The notes under the pieces were generated by a model. The model ran no database searches. It was given only the letters and a program-made list of their open reading frames with translations, and was not told where the DNA came from. 64,000 nucleotides of DNA from JAFDWR01 sp038216655 (lineage in GTDB: Bacteria; Armatimonadota; Fimbriimonadia; Fimbriimonadales; Fimbriimonadaceae). This document shows, one piece after another, positions 8,736 through 15,754 of the stretch. The number at the start of each line of letters is the position of its first letter. Within the stretch, counting starts at the first letter, position 1. The stretch is from contig JBBQPZ010000017.1 of the NCBI GenBank assembly GCA_038216655.1, positions 1-64,000 on the forward strand. The letters are read 5' to 3'. The position numbers were made by a program, and so were the translations under genes.

Positions 8736-9634
8736 GGTTTCATCTTCCCTCGGGCAAGCTGCAGGATCGCGCCTTCGCGCACGCCAAACTCGCTCACCAC
8801 TAATTCTCGGACGCCGAAGCGCCGCATGAGAGCCGCGTAAATCATCGCGCCTGCCAACAGCGTCCCCGCCCGCTTCGACTTCACGTCGAATCGATCCACA
8901 ATCCGGTCAACTGACAGCCGTCGGGTGGACCAGATTAGGTAGTCCAGCTCCTCCAGCGCAAGTCGCTTCTCGCCGTCCGGATGAAGGGCGCGCCAGAGCC
9001 CGCGGGCGACCCCGCCGCTCACCACCGCGATCTGTCCATCATCCGTCGCCATGGGGCAACTGTCCAGGCGTTCCTGAATACGCTGAGAGGATAAAGCGAA
9101 GGCATCGGCCGGACAGGGGTTCTTCATCCCGGACTCGGCAAGGATGCGGCCGGTTCCCAGCGCCAAGCTCACTTCCTCGGTCATCTCGCCGCCATCCAGC
9201 CTTGCGATCTGCGCGCTCCCGCCCCCGACCTCAAAGAGCAGATTCGGGTTGGCGTCTCGGGTATCCAGGAGCACGCCGGTGAGGCTAAGCTCCGCCTCGC
9301 GACGCGGCGTGATCAGTTCGACGGTGACGCCCGATTCCGCCCTGATCCGCTTAATGACCGCCCGGTGATTCGCCGCCGAACGAAGGGCCTCCGTCGCAAA
9401 AACATACAACCCCAGGGCACCGCGCCCCGCCGCCACCCGCCGAAATTCACGCATCGCCGCGACGAGGTCGTCAACGTTCTCGTCGGGAATCTCCCCCTTG
9501 CGGGCCACGACCTCACCGAGCGCAATCCACTCGTTCACGTTGTCGAGCCTCATCACGAGGTCGGCTTCGGTTGCCGCGACGAGCAAATGAGCGGTATTGC
9601 TGCCAATATCGGCGGCGGCATAAACTCGGGCCAT
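8723..9634 (-). CDS. ppx: Exopolyphosphatase / pppGpp phosphatase (Ppx/GppA family)
   Basis: Ppx/GppA proteins are actin-like ATPase-fold enzymes that release phosphate from polyphosphate ends or hydrolyse pppGpp. The 303-residue product starts MARVYAAADIGSNTAHLLV, where DIGSNT is the phosphate-1 loop. FATEALRSAANH, the phosphate-2 loop FEVGGGSAQIA and VSGGVARGLWRA follow. It is short, lacking the C-terminal HD extension of E. coli Ppx, as in many GppA-like two-domain proteins. The ATG at 9634 is preferred over one at 9679 because conserved residues begin here. It is upstream of and overlaps ppk1, the usual polyphosphate pairing. Confidence 0.9.
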   Translation of the reverse strand: MARVYAAADIGSNTAHLLVAATEADLVMRLDNVNEWIALGEVVARKGEIPDENVDDLVAAMREFRRVAAGRGALGLYVFATEALRSAANHRAVIKRIRAESGVTVELITPRREAELSLTGVLLDTRDANPNLLFEVGGGSAQIARLDGGEMTEEVSLALGTGRILAESGMKNPCPADAFALSSQRIQERLDSCPMATDDGQIAVVSGGVARGLWRALHPDGEKRLALEELDYLIWSTRRLSVDRIVDRFDVKSKRAGTLLAGAMIYAALMRRFGVRELVVSEFGVREGAILQLARGKMKPCPV

Positions 9635-9695
9635 TGATTCGAGAGTATCCCTGATATCCCGAATCTCGGGCAGGCTCACGGGCGTCTAACGCCAT

Positions 9696-10244
9696 ATGGG
9701 ACTTTCCGCATACCCGCGACTCCACGAGGCGATCCTTTTCGCCGCGGAGATGCATCGAGGCCAAGATCGAGATGGCGATCATCCGCTGCCATACCTGACC
9801 CATCCATTAGAGGTCTTGGTGAACCTTCGCTACACCTCCGATTGCACCGACGAAGATCTCCTTATGGTCGCAGTTCTTCACGACCTCATCGAAGAGACCG
9901 AGGTGACCCCCGAAACGATCGAAACCAGGTTCGGCCTCCGCGTCCGGGTCCTTGTCGAGGAACTGACGCGCGAAGAGCCCAGCGAAGAGCGGATCGCCGG
10001 TCTGAGTAAGGACGAGATCTGGCGCCTCCGCGCCGACATGCTCCTCGCCGAGATCGGCATCATGAGCGCCGACGCCCAACGCGTGAAACTCGCCGATCGC
10101 CTGTCGAACCTGCGCGAAGCGAAGCGAACGAAATCGGCCTCCAAGCTAGAGCGCTATATCAAGCAGACCACCCGCATCCTCGAGATCATCCCCCGCTCGG
10201 TAAGCCCAGGGCTCTGGGACGCGATCCAAGCCGAGTTGCCATAA
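9696..10244 (+). CDS. SpoT/MESH1-like HD-domain phosphohydrolase
   Basis: The 182-residue protein matches the hydrolase domain of RelA/SpoT enzymes and the stand-alone MESH1 type. It has GQDRDGDHPLPYLTHPLEV with H36, the metal-binding H62-D63 in AVLHDLIEE, and D134 in KLADRLSNLREAK. No synthetase, TGS or ACT domain follows. Related proteins remove the 3'-pyrophosphate of (p)ppGpp, but many small HD proteins act on other nucleotides, so the substrate is inferred. It is divergent from ppx, 61 bp from its start, which puts three phosphate/alarmone genes together. Confidence 0.8.
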   Translation: MGLSAYPRLHEAILFAAEMHRGQDRDGDHPLPYLTHPLEVLVNLRYTSDCTDEDLLMVAVLHDLIEETEVTPETIETRFGLRVRVLVEELTREEPSEERIAGLSKDEIWRLRADMLLAEIGIMSADAQRVKLADRLSNLREAKRTKSASKLERYIKQTTRILEIIPRSVSPGLWDAIQAELP

Positions 10245-10247
10245 ATG

Positions 10248-10294
10248 GCTCCCCTTCCCCTTCCCCTGCCCCTTCCCCTTCCCCTTCCCCTTCC
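10248..10294. repeat. CCCCTT hexamer tandem repeat
   Basis: Seven or so CCCCTT units, one altered to CCCCTG, follow directly after the HD-hydrolase stop codon. The repeat is a candidate for slippage-driven length variation. It lies in the short gap before the queG 3' end and overlaps no coding region. Confidence 0.7.
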
Positions 10295-10330
10295 GGCGAT
10301 GATTGTGCTGGGCAGAGAAGCTCTGATCCC

Positions 10331-10403
10331 CCCTTCCTCTTGCGGCGATGATTGTGCGCTGGAGGAGGAAGGGGCCAGGGGATGGAGGTTCCGGGAATTA
10401 AGT
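10331..10403. repeat. Palindromic repeat, copy 1 (CCCCTTCCTCTT...)
   Basis: A CCCCTTCCTCTTGCGGC arm followed by GGAGGAGGAAGGGG forms a hairpin, and a conserved GATGGAG-TTCCGGGA tail follows. A second copy in the same orientation lies at 11374-11447, so the two flank queG. Confidence 0.6.
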
Positions 10404-10417
10404 CGCTCGCCATGAAC

Positions 10418-11347
10418 CTAATCTAAGAGGTTTGCCCGAGCGTTCCGCCGCAGCCCCTCGATCCCCGTGCGCCGCACCGGCGAACCCTGGGTGAGCGCGT
10501 CCCATTCCGACTCACCGATCACCGCCAATTGAGTCAGCAAGGGCCACTCACGCCGGGCCAAGAAATCGGACTCGGCCGTCGGCAACCCCCGCAGGGGCTG
10601 AGATGCGCGCGCCGCGTTGAACGGGCACACCTCTTGGCAAACGTCGCACCCAAACGTCCAGCCCGCCGTGTCCACCGTGAGCGGCCCTGACTGCTCGATC
10701 GTCTGGTAGCTGATGCAACGACGCGCGTCGACCTGCCAACGCGCCTCCTCGAATACGATCGCGCCGGTCGGGCACGCGTCGATGCAGCGACGACAAGTCC
10801 CGCACCCGCCTACGGCTGGCGCGTCGACTTCAAAGGAAACCGTGGTGAGAAGTAGACCGAGTAAGAACCAACTGCCGCGCCGGGAGTCGATCAGCATCGT
10901 GTTCTTTCCGAACCAGCCGAGGCCCGCCAGATGGGCAAAGTCGCGCTCGAAGATCGGGGCCGAGTCCACGCAGGGGCGGCAGACTGCGCCCGGATGCTCC
11001 GTCTCGATCCACCTTGCCAAGGCCCGGAGTTTGGCGCGAATCACCTTGTGGTAGTCCCGCCCCATCGCATAGCGCGCGATCCGCGGATGTCCCACGACTG
11101 GCGGGTTTGGCTGGTTGTAGTTCAGTCCGACTGCGATAACGGACTGGACCTCGGGGAACAACTCGCGTGGGCTCGTCTTGAGTGGGCGCTGCCGCGCCAG
11201 GTAATCCATCTCACCGTGATAACTCTTCGCGAGCCAGGCATCGTACTCGACCAAGTGCGGAGCATCGACCGGCGCGCAAACTCCCGCCAGCTCAAACCCA
11301 AGCGCGTGCGCGCACTTTTTGAGTTCGAGGGATGAAAGGCGATCCAC
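10418..11347 (-). CDS. queG: Epoxyqueuosine reductase
   Basis: QueG reduces epoxyqueuosine to queuosine at position 34 of certain tRNAs, using a cobalamin and two [4Fe-4S] clusters. Visible are RYAMGRDYHKVI, the catalytic-acid region CVDSAPIFERDFA, GLGWFGKNTML, and the clusters CGTCRRCIDACPTGAI and CDVCQEVCPFN. I choose the GTG at 11347 (309 residues, VDRLSSLELKKCA) because a possible upstream ATG at 11452 would translate a palindromic repeat (KRKG-type residues) into the N-terminus. The HEAT-repeat tail of some homologues is absent, so this is the short form. Confidence 0.93.
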   Translation of the reverse strand: MDRLSSLELKKCAHALGFELAGVCAPVDAPHLVEYDAWLAKSYHGEMDYLARQRPLKTSPRELFPEVQSVIAVGLNYNQPNPPVVGHPRIARYAMGRDYHKVIRAKLRALARWIETEHPGAVCRPCVDSAPIFERDFAHLAGLGWFGKNTMLIDSRRGSWFLLGLLLTTVSFEVDAPAVGGCGTCRRCIDACPTGAIVFEEARWQVDARRCISYQTIEQSGPLTVDTAGWTFGCDVCQEVCPFNAARASQPLRGLPTAESDFLARREWPLLTQLAVIGESEWDALTQGSPVRRTGIEGLRRNARANLLD

Positions 11348-11373
11348 GAACGCAAGTGTAGCGCGGTCACACC

Positions 11374-11447
11374 CCTTCCTCTTGCCGGTTGATTGTGCCG
11401 GGAAGAGGAAGGGGTTGGGCGATGGAGATTCCGGGATTTTGGAGTCG
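11374..11447. repeat. Palindromic repeat, copy 2 (CCCCTTCCTCTT...)
   Basis: CCCCTTCCTCTTGCCGG pairs with CCGGGAAGAGGAAGGGG across a short loop, a perfect stem of about 16 bp, and the GATGGAGATTCCGGGA tail is shared with the copy at 10331-10403. It occupies the region between the queG start and the ROK gene. Confidence 0.65.
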
Positions 11448-11585
11448 GCCAATTCGCGGAAGTGTCATTCCGACCGGAGCCGCCCGTGCACTGGTAAGTT
11501 CGACGAAGGCGACGGATGCGGCGCAGTGGAGGAACCTGACCGTCACCACCCCGTGCTCGTCTCCCGGGCACAGCTCCGTCCAAGA

Positions 11586-11620
11586 CCACTGCCACTGCCA
11601 CTGCCACTGCCACTGCCACT
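11586..11620. repeat. GCCACT hexamer tandem repeat
   Basis: Nearly six GCCACT units lie 22 bp upstream of the GTG start of the ROK kinase, so length changes could alter spacing in its 5' region. It has the same unit length as the CCCCTT array at 10248-10294. Confidence 0.7.
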
Positions 11621-11642
11621 CAAGCAGAGCCATAATGGCCAG

Positions 11643-12677
11643 GTGAGCGACAAGCTAGTCATCGGCGTTGATTTGGGCGGCACGAACGTGCGGGCGCGGG
11701 CGTATCAGGCGGACGGAACCCCTGCGGGGGATCGATTTGAGAACCTGTCCCACGCGCAAGAAGGGACGGCCAAGATCTTGTCTCAGGTCGCGTTGACGAT
11801 CAACCAGGCCAAGTCCTCCGCGAAGGGCGAGGTTCACGGCGTCGGTCTTGCCATCCCCGGCCACATCGACAATGCCGCCGGCATCGTCCGATGGGCGCCG
11901 AACTTTGGTGAAACCGTCGACGGCGTGTTCCGCAATTGGGTCAACGTCCCGATCCGCGAGCCGCTCGAAACCGCGACCGGCCTCAAGGTCGTCATGGACA
12001 ACGACGCCAACCTCGCCACCCTCGGCGAGTACAAGTACGGCCTCGGCCGCAACTCCGCCAAGTGCCTCGTGATGCTCACCCTCGGCACCGGAATCGGCGG
12101 TGGCGTGGTCATGGCCCCGACCTCCGTGGTCGGCGAGGCAAGGGGACCGCTCATGCTCGTCGGCGGAAACAAGGGCGGAGCGGAGCTTGGCCACGTGGTC
12201 ATCCAGCACGGCGGACTTGACTGCAACGCGGGTACCTACGGAGCGATCGAGGGCTACTGCCAGCGCGATTCGATCGTGAAACGCGCCACCAATCGCCTCA
12301 ACCGCGGACGCGTTTCCGTAATGCGCGACATGGTAGAGGGGGACTACGGCAAGCTCACGCCGCGGCTCATCTCGGATGCCGCCCACCAGGGCGATGAGCT
12401 GGCGCTCGAGGTTTGGCAAGAGGTCGGCACCTACCTGGGGGTCGCCATCGGGAACTTCATTAACATCTTTGCCCCCGACATTTTCGCGATCGGTGGCCAA
12501 ATCGTCAAGGTTGGTGAGCCGTTGCTCGGTCCCGCTCGGCTAACCGCACGCAATGTCGCGATTCCGAGCCTGTTCGAAGACGTGAAGACGATCTCTGCTG
12601 CAGAGCAGATCGAGGACGCCGGGCTCCTCGGCGGTGCCGCACTGGCCACCGAAGCGATGACCTGGAAGTCCATCTAA
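11643..12677 (+). CDS. ROK-family sugar kinase (probable glucokinase)
   Basis: The 344-residue product begins VSDKLVIGVDLGGTNVRARAYQADG, where DLGGTN is the ATP-binding phosphate-1 motif. The catalytic Asp is in VVMDNDANLATLGE, and TLGTGIGGG is phosphate-2. The usual ROK zinc motif (C-x-C-G-x-x-G-C-x-E) is altered: after ELGHVVIQHGG the sequence is LDCNAGTYGAIEGYC, which loses two of the cysteines. Sugar specificity is unproved. The GTG at 11643 starts the conserved region; the open frame further upstream runs through repeats. Confidence 0.88.
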   Translation: MSDKLVIGVDLGGTNVRARAYQADGTPAGDRFENLSHAQEGTAKILSQVALTINQAKSSAKGEVHGVGLAIPGHIDNAAGIVRWAPNFGETVDGVFRNWVNVPIREPLETATGLKVVMDNDANLATLGEYKYGLGRNSAKCLVMLTLGTGIGGGVVMAPTSVVGEARGPLMLVGGNKGGAELGHVVIQHGGLDCNAGTYGAIEGYCQRDSIVKRATNRLNRGRVSVMRDMVEGDYGKLTPRLISDAAHQGDELALEVWQEVGTYLGVAIGNFINIFAPDIFAIGGQIVKVGEPLLGPARLTARNVAIPSLFEDVKTISAAEQIEDAGLLGGAALATEAMTWKSI

Positions 12678-12704
12678 ATTGCTCTGTTGCCTTACAATGG
12701 CAAC

Positions 12705-12950
12705 ATGCGATGGCTTCTCATTTCGGCCTTGGCGGCACTCGCCCTGAGCGGGTGCAAGAGCCTCAAGGAACAGCAGCTCGGAGCCTACGTCGGCGATAAG
12801 CAGACGAAGGTTTTCTACAAGAACGTAGGGTCAAACGTGAACAAAATGCCCGAAACAAACCGGGTTTACTTCCGCGACCAGACCGAGGCGATCAACGGCG
12901 GCTACACGTCCGCCCAGGAAAGCAAAATGGGCGGCAGCGCGGACGAGTAG
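12705..12950 (+). CDS. Small lipoprotein with Ada-metal-binding-like fold residues
   Basis: The 81-residue product has a signal peptide ending in the lipobox LALSGC, so it is probably lipidated at Cys18 and anchored in the membrane. The mature part, VGDKQTKVFYKNVGSNVNKMPETNRVYFRDQTEAINGGY, lines up with small domains of the form VGN..SKVYH..C....NRVYF.S.EEA...GYRPC. The metal-ligand cysteines of that domain are missing here. ATG 12705 is used because an earlier ATG at 12687 would precede the signal peptide awkwardly. Its role is unknown. Confidence 0.7.
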   Translation: MRWLLISALAALALSGCKSLKEQQLGAYVGDKQTKVFYKNVGSNVNKMPETNRVYFRDQTEAINGGYTSAQESKMGGSADE

Positions 12951-13007
12951 CCTCAACGTCGTCAGCCTGAGTGGGCTGGCAACCTTCATGCGTGCTATCT
13001 TTGATCC

Positions 13008-13077
13008 GCGGTGCCACGGTTTGGCCGGGATGGGAAATGACCGTTAAACTGGAAGTCGTTTCCCGGCAAACCGTGCG
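13008..13077 (+). repeat. REP-like palindrome, isolated copy A
   Basis: Head GCGGTGCCACGGTTTGGCC and tail CCCGGCAAACCGTGCG are the ends of the repeat family found around the RAYT gene at 22107-23251. The ends can pair to a stem of about 13 bp with one bulge. Confidence 0.85.
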
Positions 13078-13103
13078 TTGTCATTACCACTGGTGCATAG
13101 AAG

Positions 13104-13170
13104 GACGGCTTGCCAGGGAGTACTTCCGGTTTCTAAGGCATCTACGGACATGGCCAAGCCGTGGCACCGC
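13104..13170 (-). repeat. REP-like palindrome, isolated copy B (inverted)
   Basis: This is an inverted, more diverged copy: on the minus strand it starts GCGGTGCCACGGCTTGGCC and ends CTGGCAAGCCGTC. With copy A it makes a head-to-head pair, as in bacterial interspersed mosaic elements. The pair fills most of the 336-bp gap between the lipoprotein and the E2 gene, and nothing else is recognisable in that gap. Confidence 0.75.
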
Positions 13171-13286
13171 ATGCATCATGGCAATGGAGGTTGACAGATA
13201 CCGAGCTCAAATCAAGGGGCTACCCGGCTTCTGGCCCGCGCGGGTAATCTAGCCGCTGCCTTAAACGGGCCGGAGTATCCCAAACA

Positions 13287-14528
13287 ATGACCGAAGTGAT
13301 CATGCCCAAAATGGGTGACGGAATGGAGGAGGGCACCCTTCTCGAGTGGCTCAAGAAGGATGGCGACAAGGTCAAGTCCGGCGAGATCATCGGAACGATC
13401 CAGACCGACAAGGCGACCCTCGAGCTCGAAGCTCCCGCTGCGGGCGTTCTGACCGGGCTCCTCCTCAAGGGTGGCGAAACCGTCCCTGTCGGCAAGGCGA
13501 TTGCCGCGATCGTGAAGGAAGGCGAGAAGCTCCCCGACGGTTGGGCCGGTGGTAGCGCGGCTACCTCCTCCGTCCCTGCTTCGAACGGCGGGGCAAAGAT
13601 CGAAGAGCCAAAGGCCGCAAATACGGCGGCTAATGCTCCCTCCGAAGCAGTCACCGGATCGGGGACCGAAGGCCGTGTAAAGGCGAGCCCGCTCGCGAAG
13701 AAGATCGCGCAGGAATCCGGCATCGACCTTTCGATGGTTGTCGGCTCCGGCCCTGGAGGTCGCATCGTCGAGAAGGACGTCCGCGATTTCGCGCCAGCCA
13801 AGCCCGCCGCCACCGCAGCCGTCTATACGCCGGTCGTTCCCGCCGCTGCCGACCGTAAGGTCGACCTCGGTCGCCTTCGCCAGATCACGGCCAAGCGCAC
13901 CACCGAATCCAAGCAGCAGGTTCCTCACTTTTACGTCACCGTCGAAGTCGATATCGAGAACATCCTTGAATTGCGCCGGATGTTCGAAGCCGAAGAGAGC
14001 GGCAAGGTCAGCATCAACGACTTCGTCGTCAAGGCCAGCGCCCGCGCCCTCCGCGACATGCCCGAAGTCAACGCGGTGTTCCAGGGTACGTCGCTCAATG
14101 TCAGTGGAGCCGTCAACATCGGCATCGCCGCAGCCATCGACGAGGGGCTCACGGTTCCGGTGATCCGTAACGCCGACGCCCTCAGCCTCCGCCAGATCTC
14201 CGCCGTGACCAAGGACCTCGTGACCCGCGCCAAGGCGAACAAGCTCACGATGGACGAGCTCTCCGGCTCGACCTTCTCGATCTCCAACATGGGGATGCTT
14301 GACGTCGACAACTTCATCGCGATCATCAACCAGCCAAACTCCGCGATCCTCGCGGTCTCTTCGGCGCGGAAGAAGGTTGTGGCCACGGACGACGACGAAG
14401 TCGAGATCCGAACCCGGATGAACATCACCTGCTCCTTCGACCACCGCGTGGTCGACGGCGCGATCGGGGCACGCTTCATCAACGTGGTGAGGGGTTACCT
14501 AGAGAACCCGACTCGCCTGCTGAGCTAA
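13287..14528 (+). CDS. Dihydrolipoamide acyltransferase (E2) of a 2-oxo acid dehydrogenase
   Basis: The 413-residue E2 has an N-terminal lipoyl domain with lipoylated K42 in QTDKATLE and a Pro/Ala-rich linker. A peripheral-subunit-binding domain follows near 130-165 (ASPLAKKIAQESGIDLSMVVGSGPGGRI), then the catalytic domain ending SFDHRVVDGAIGARF, whose His and Asp are catalytic. It resembles pyruvate dehydrogenase E2 most, but branched-chain or 2-oxoglutarate complexes are possible. No E1 or E3 gene is adjacent, so the rest of the complex must be encoded elsewhere. The preceding gap holds two REP palindromes. Confidence 0.9.
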   Translation: MTEVIMPKMGDGMEEGTLLEWLKKDGDKVKSGEIIGTIQTDKATLELEAPAAGVLTGLLLKGGETVPVGKAIAAIVKEGEKLPDGWAGGSAATSSVPASNGGAKIEEPKAANTAANAPSEAVTGSGTEGRVKASPLAKKIAQESGIDLSMVVGSGPGGRIVEKDVRDFAPAKPAATAAVYTPVVPAAADRKVDLGRLRQITAKRTTESKQQVPHFYVTVEVDIENILELRRMFEAEESGKVSINDFVVKASARALRDMPEVNAVFQGTSLNVSGAVNIGIAAAIDEGLTVPVIRNADALSLRQISAVTKDLVTRAKANKLTMDELSGSTFSISNMGMLDVDNFIAIINQPNSAILAVSSARKKVVATDDDEVEIRTRMNITCSFDHRVVDGAIGARFINVVRGYLENPTRLLS

Positions 14529-14559
14529 ACGGGCACTAAAGGCCACGGCAGAGTCGTCA

Positions 14560-14565
14560 TATAAT
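14560..14565 (+). promoter_or_regulatory. Consensus -10 box TATAAT overlapping an ATG
   Basis: TATAAT spans 14560-14565 and the first ATG of the next gene begins inside it at 14564. Transcription would start near 14572, so translation probably begins at the ATG at 14573 on a leaderless or nearly leaderless mRNA. The -35 region is poor. Confidence 0.4.
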
Positions 14566-14572
14566 GACAATC

Positions 14573-14773
14573 ATGGACGCGGAGCAGAAACTCGTCGCGA
14601 AGGAGATCGCTGGATACGATGCCAATGGCATCGACCTCGAGCATCTTCGCGCGAATCTGCGACTTACCCTTGAAGAGCGCATCGAGAACCATCGTCGCGC
14701 CTGCCAGAACCTAATTTTCCTGCGTCATGTCGCCGCAAGCACCCGACCTACTCGCGCTCGCCGCGGCGCTTGA
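14573..14773 (+). CDS. Small partner protein of a nucleotidyltransferase module
   Basis: The 66-residue product (MDAEQKLVAKEIAGYDANGIDLEHLRANLR...) has the pattern D-G-I-D-L-x-x-L-R-x-x-L-x-L-T-x-x-E-R. That pattern is common in small proteins encoded just before AbiEii/MNT-like nucleotidyltransferases. Its last 47 bases overlap the following gene in another frame, implying coupled translation. An ATG at 14564 is possible but lies inside the -10 box. The pairing suggests a toxin-antitoxin-like or regulatory role; this is inference. Confidence 0.65.
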   Translation: MDAEQKLVAKEIAGYDANGIDLEHLRANLRLTLEERIENHRRACQNLIFLRHVAASTRPTRARRGA

Positions 14774-15221
14774 TCGCCCTGGCTTGCGCTGGGTTCTGAT
14801 CGGAGGTCTCGCTCTCGCCCTCCATGGCGGGGCTTATCCCACGATGGACGCGGACATCGCGTTTGCAAGTGATGTCGAGAATTTGGATCATCTCGTGGAA
14901 GGACTTGCGCCGCTCCACCCAAGACCCCTACGAATGGCTGCGGGTTCGGAATATACGTGGGACCGACTGTCTTTATCCGGACCGTGGGTTCATTTGATGA
15001 CCGACGCGGGACGTGTAGATCTGATCCGTCTCCTCAGTGGCATCGACTCGTTTGAGGGTCTTTACGAGCGTGCGGAAGAGCGCACACTCAACGGAGTGAC
15101 CGTGCGGTTTGCCTCTTTGGACGACCTCATCGCGATCAAATCGCAGTCGGATAGAGCCAAAGACAAGCTGCAGCTGCTTGAGTTGTTGGCGCTTAAGCAC
15201 TTGAAGGAAGCGCCCCTTTAG
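14727..15221 (+). CDS. MNT/AbiEii-like nucleotidyltransferase
   Basis: The 164-residue protein has the polymerase-beta-fold signature GLRWVLIGGLALALHGGAYPTMDADIAFA. The G-G and D-x-D (DAD) residues bind nucleotide and metal, and a third acidic residue is likely in GRVDLIRLL. The C-terminal DLIAIKSQSDRAKDKLQLLEL helix is typical of this nucleotidyltransferase group. Enzymes of this type transfer nucleotides to proteins or tRNA in toxin-antitoxin systems, but the target here is unknown. It overlaps the small gene upstream. Confidence 0.78.
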   Translation: MSPQAPDLLALAAALDRPGLRWVLIGGLALALHGGAYPTMDADIAFASDVENLDHLVEGLAPLHPRPLRMAAGSEYTWDRLSLSGPWVHLMTDAGRVDLIRLLSGIDSFEGLYERAEERTLNGVTVRFASLDDLIAIKSQSDRAKDKLQLLELLALKHLKEAPL

Positions 15222-15247
15222 GCGGAGCTCGTTGAATCTAGCCCTTC

Positions 15248-15282
15248 GGAACTGGCCGACAGGAGTGTCGGCCCTCCCAGTT
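15248..15282. terminator. Bidirectional hairpin between convergent genes
   Basis: An AACTGG-CCGACA arm and a TGTCGG-CC-CCAGTT arm around a GGAG loop form an interrupted stem between the nucleotidyltransferase stop and the DUF421 stop. The hairpin just covers the DUF421 stop codon. Confidence 0.5.
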
Positions 15283-15754
15283 AGGCTTCTTCCTTCGGCA
15301 CAATGCTAATCGAACCATCGATTTCGAGGACCGCGAGCTGAACCTGCGACGGTTTCTGTAGGCCGTGTTGTCGAATCGTCGCAAGCAACTCTTCCCGGGT
15401 CACCCGCTCCCTGCGCATTCGTGCCTCGAGCACCAGCCCTCGATTGATCAGCACCGTTGGAACGCCGAGGACCAACCGCTCCGCTTTTTCGTTCTTAAGA
15501 AACAGCCGCGAGACGACCCAGCCGATGAGCAGCAGGGCCGCCGAGCAGAAGATCCCAATTCGCAGATCGCCGAGGCCACCCGTCATCGAGTTCTGCACCG
15601 CGTTGGCGAGCGCCATGATCATCGCCAGATCGTAGATGTTAATCTGACCCGTCTGGCGCTTTCCGAGCAACCGAAACGCAATCACAAGAACCAACAAGAC
15701 GATCGCGGTCTTGGCCACAAAGATACCGAGCTGGGCAAGCGTGAGGTGGTCCAT
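15281..15754 (-). CDS. DUF421 (YetF-like) membrane protein, paralogue 1
   Basis: The 157-residue product has two or three N-terminal membrane helices, including LLVLVIAFRLLGKRQTGQINIYDLAMIMALANAVQNSM. The cytoplasmic DUF421 domain ends LAVLEIDGSISIVPKEEA. The GKRQ-GQ-N-YDL segment is the family signature. Its ATG overlaps the stop of the upstream paralogue (TGATG), so the two are translationally coupled. Characterised relatives (YetF/YrbG type) are little understood; some affect spores or stress. No function is assigned. Confidence 0.88.
   Translation of the reverse strand: MDHLTLAQLGIFVAKTAIVLLVLVIAFRLLGKRQTGQINIYDLAMIMALANAVQNSMTGGLGDLRIGIFCSAALLLIGWVVSRLFLKNEKAERLVLGVPTVLINRGLVLEARMRRERVTREELLATIRQHGLQKPSQVQLAVLEIDGSISIVPKEEA

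Noticed and set aside
11319..11642. Longer N-terminus for the ROK kinase
   Set aside because: This in-frame extension translates a palindromic repeat and a GCCACT hexamer array; the conserved protein begins at GTG 11643.
13212..14444. A 410-codon minus-strand frame opposite the E2 gene
   Set aside because: Antisense shadow of the E2 gene; the plus strand has all lipoyl and catalytic motifs.
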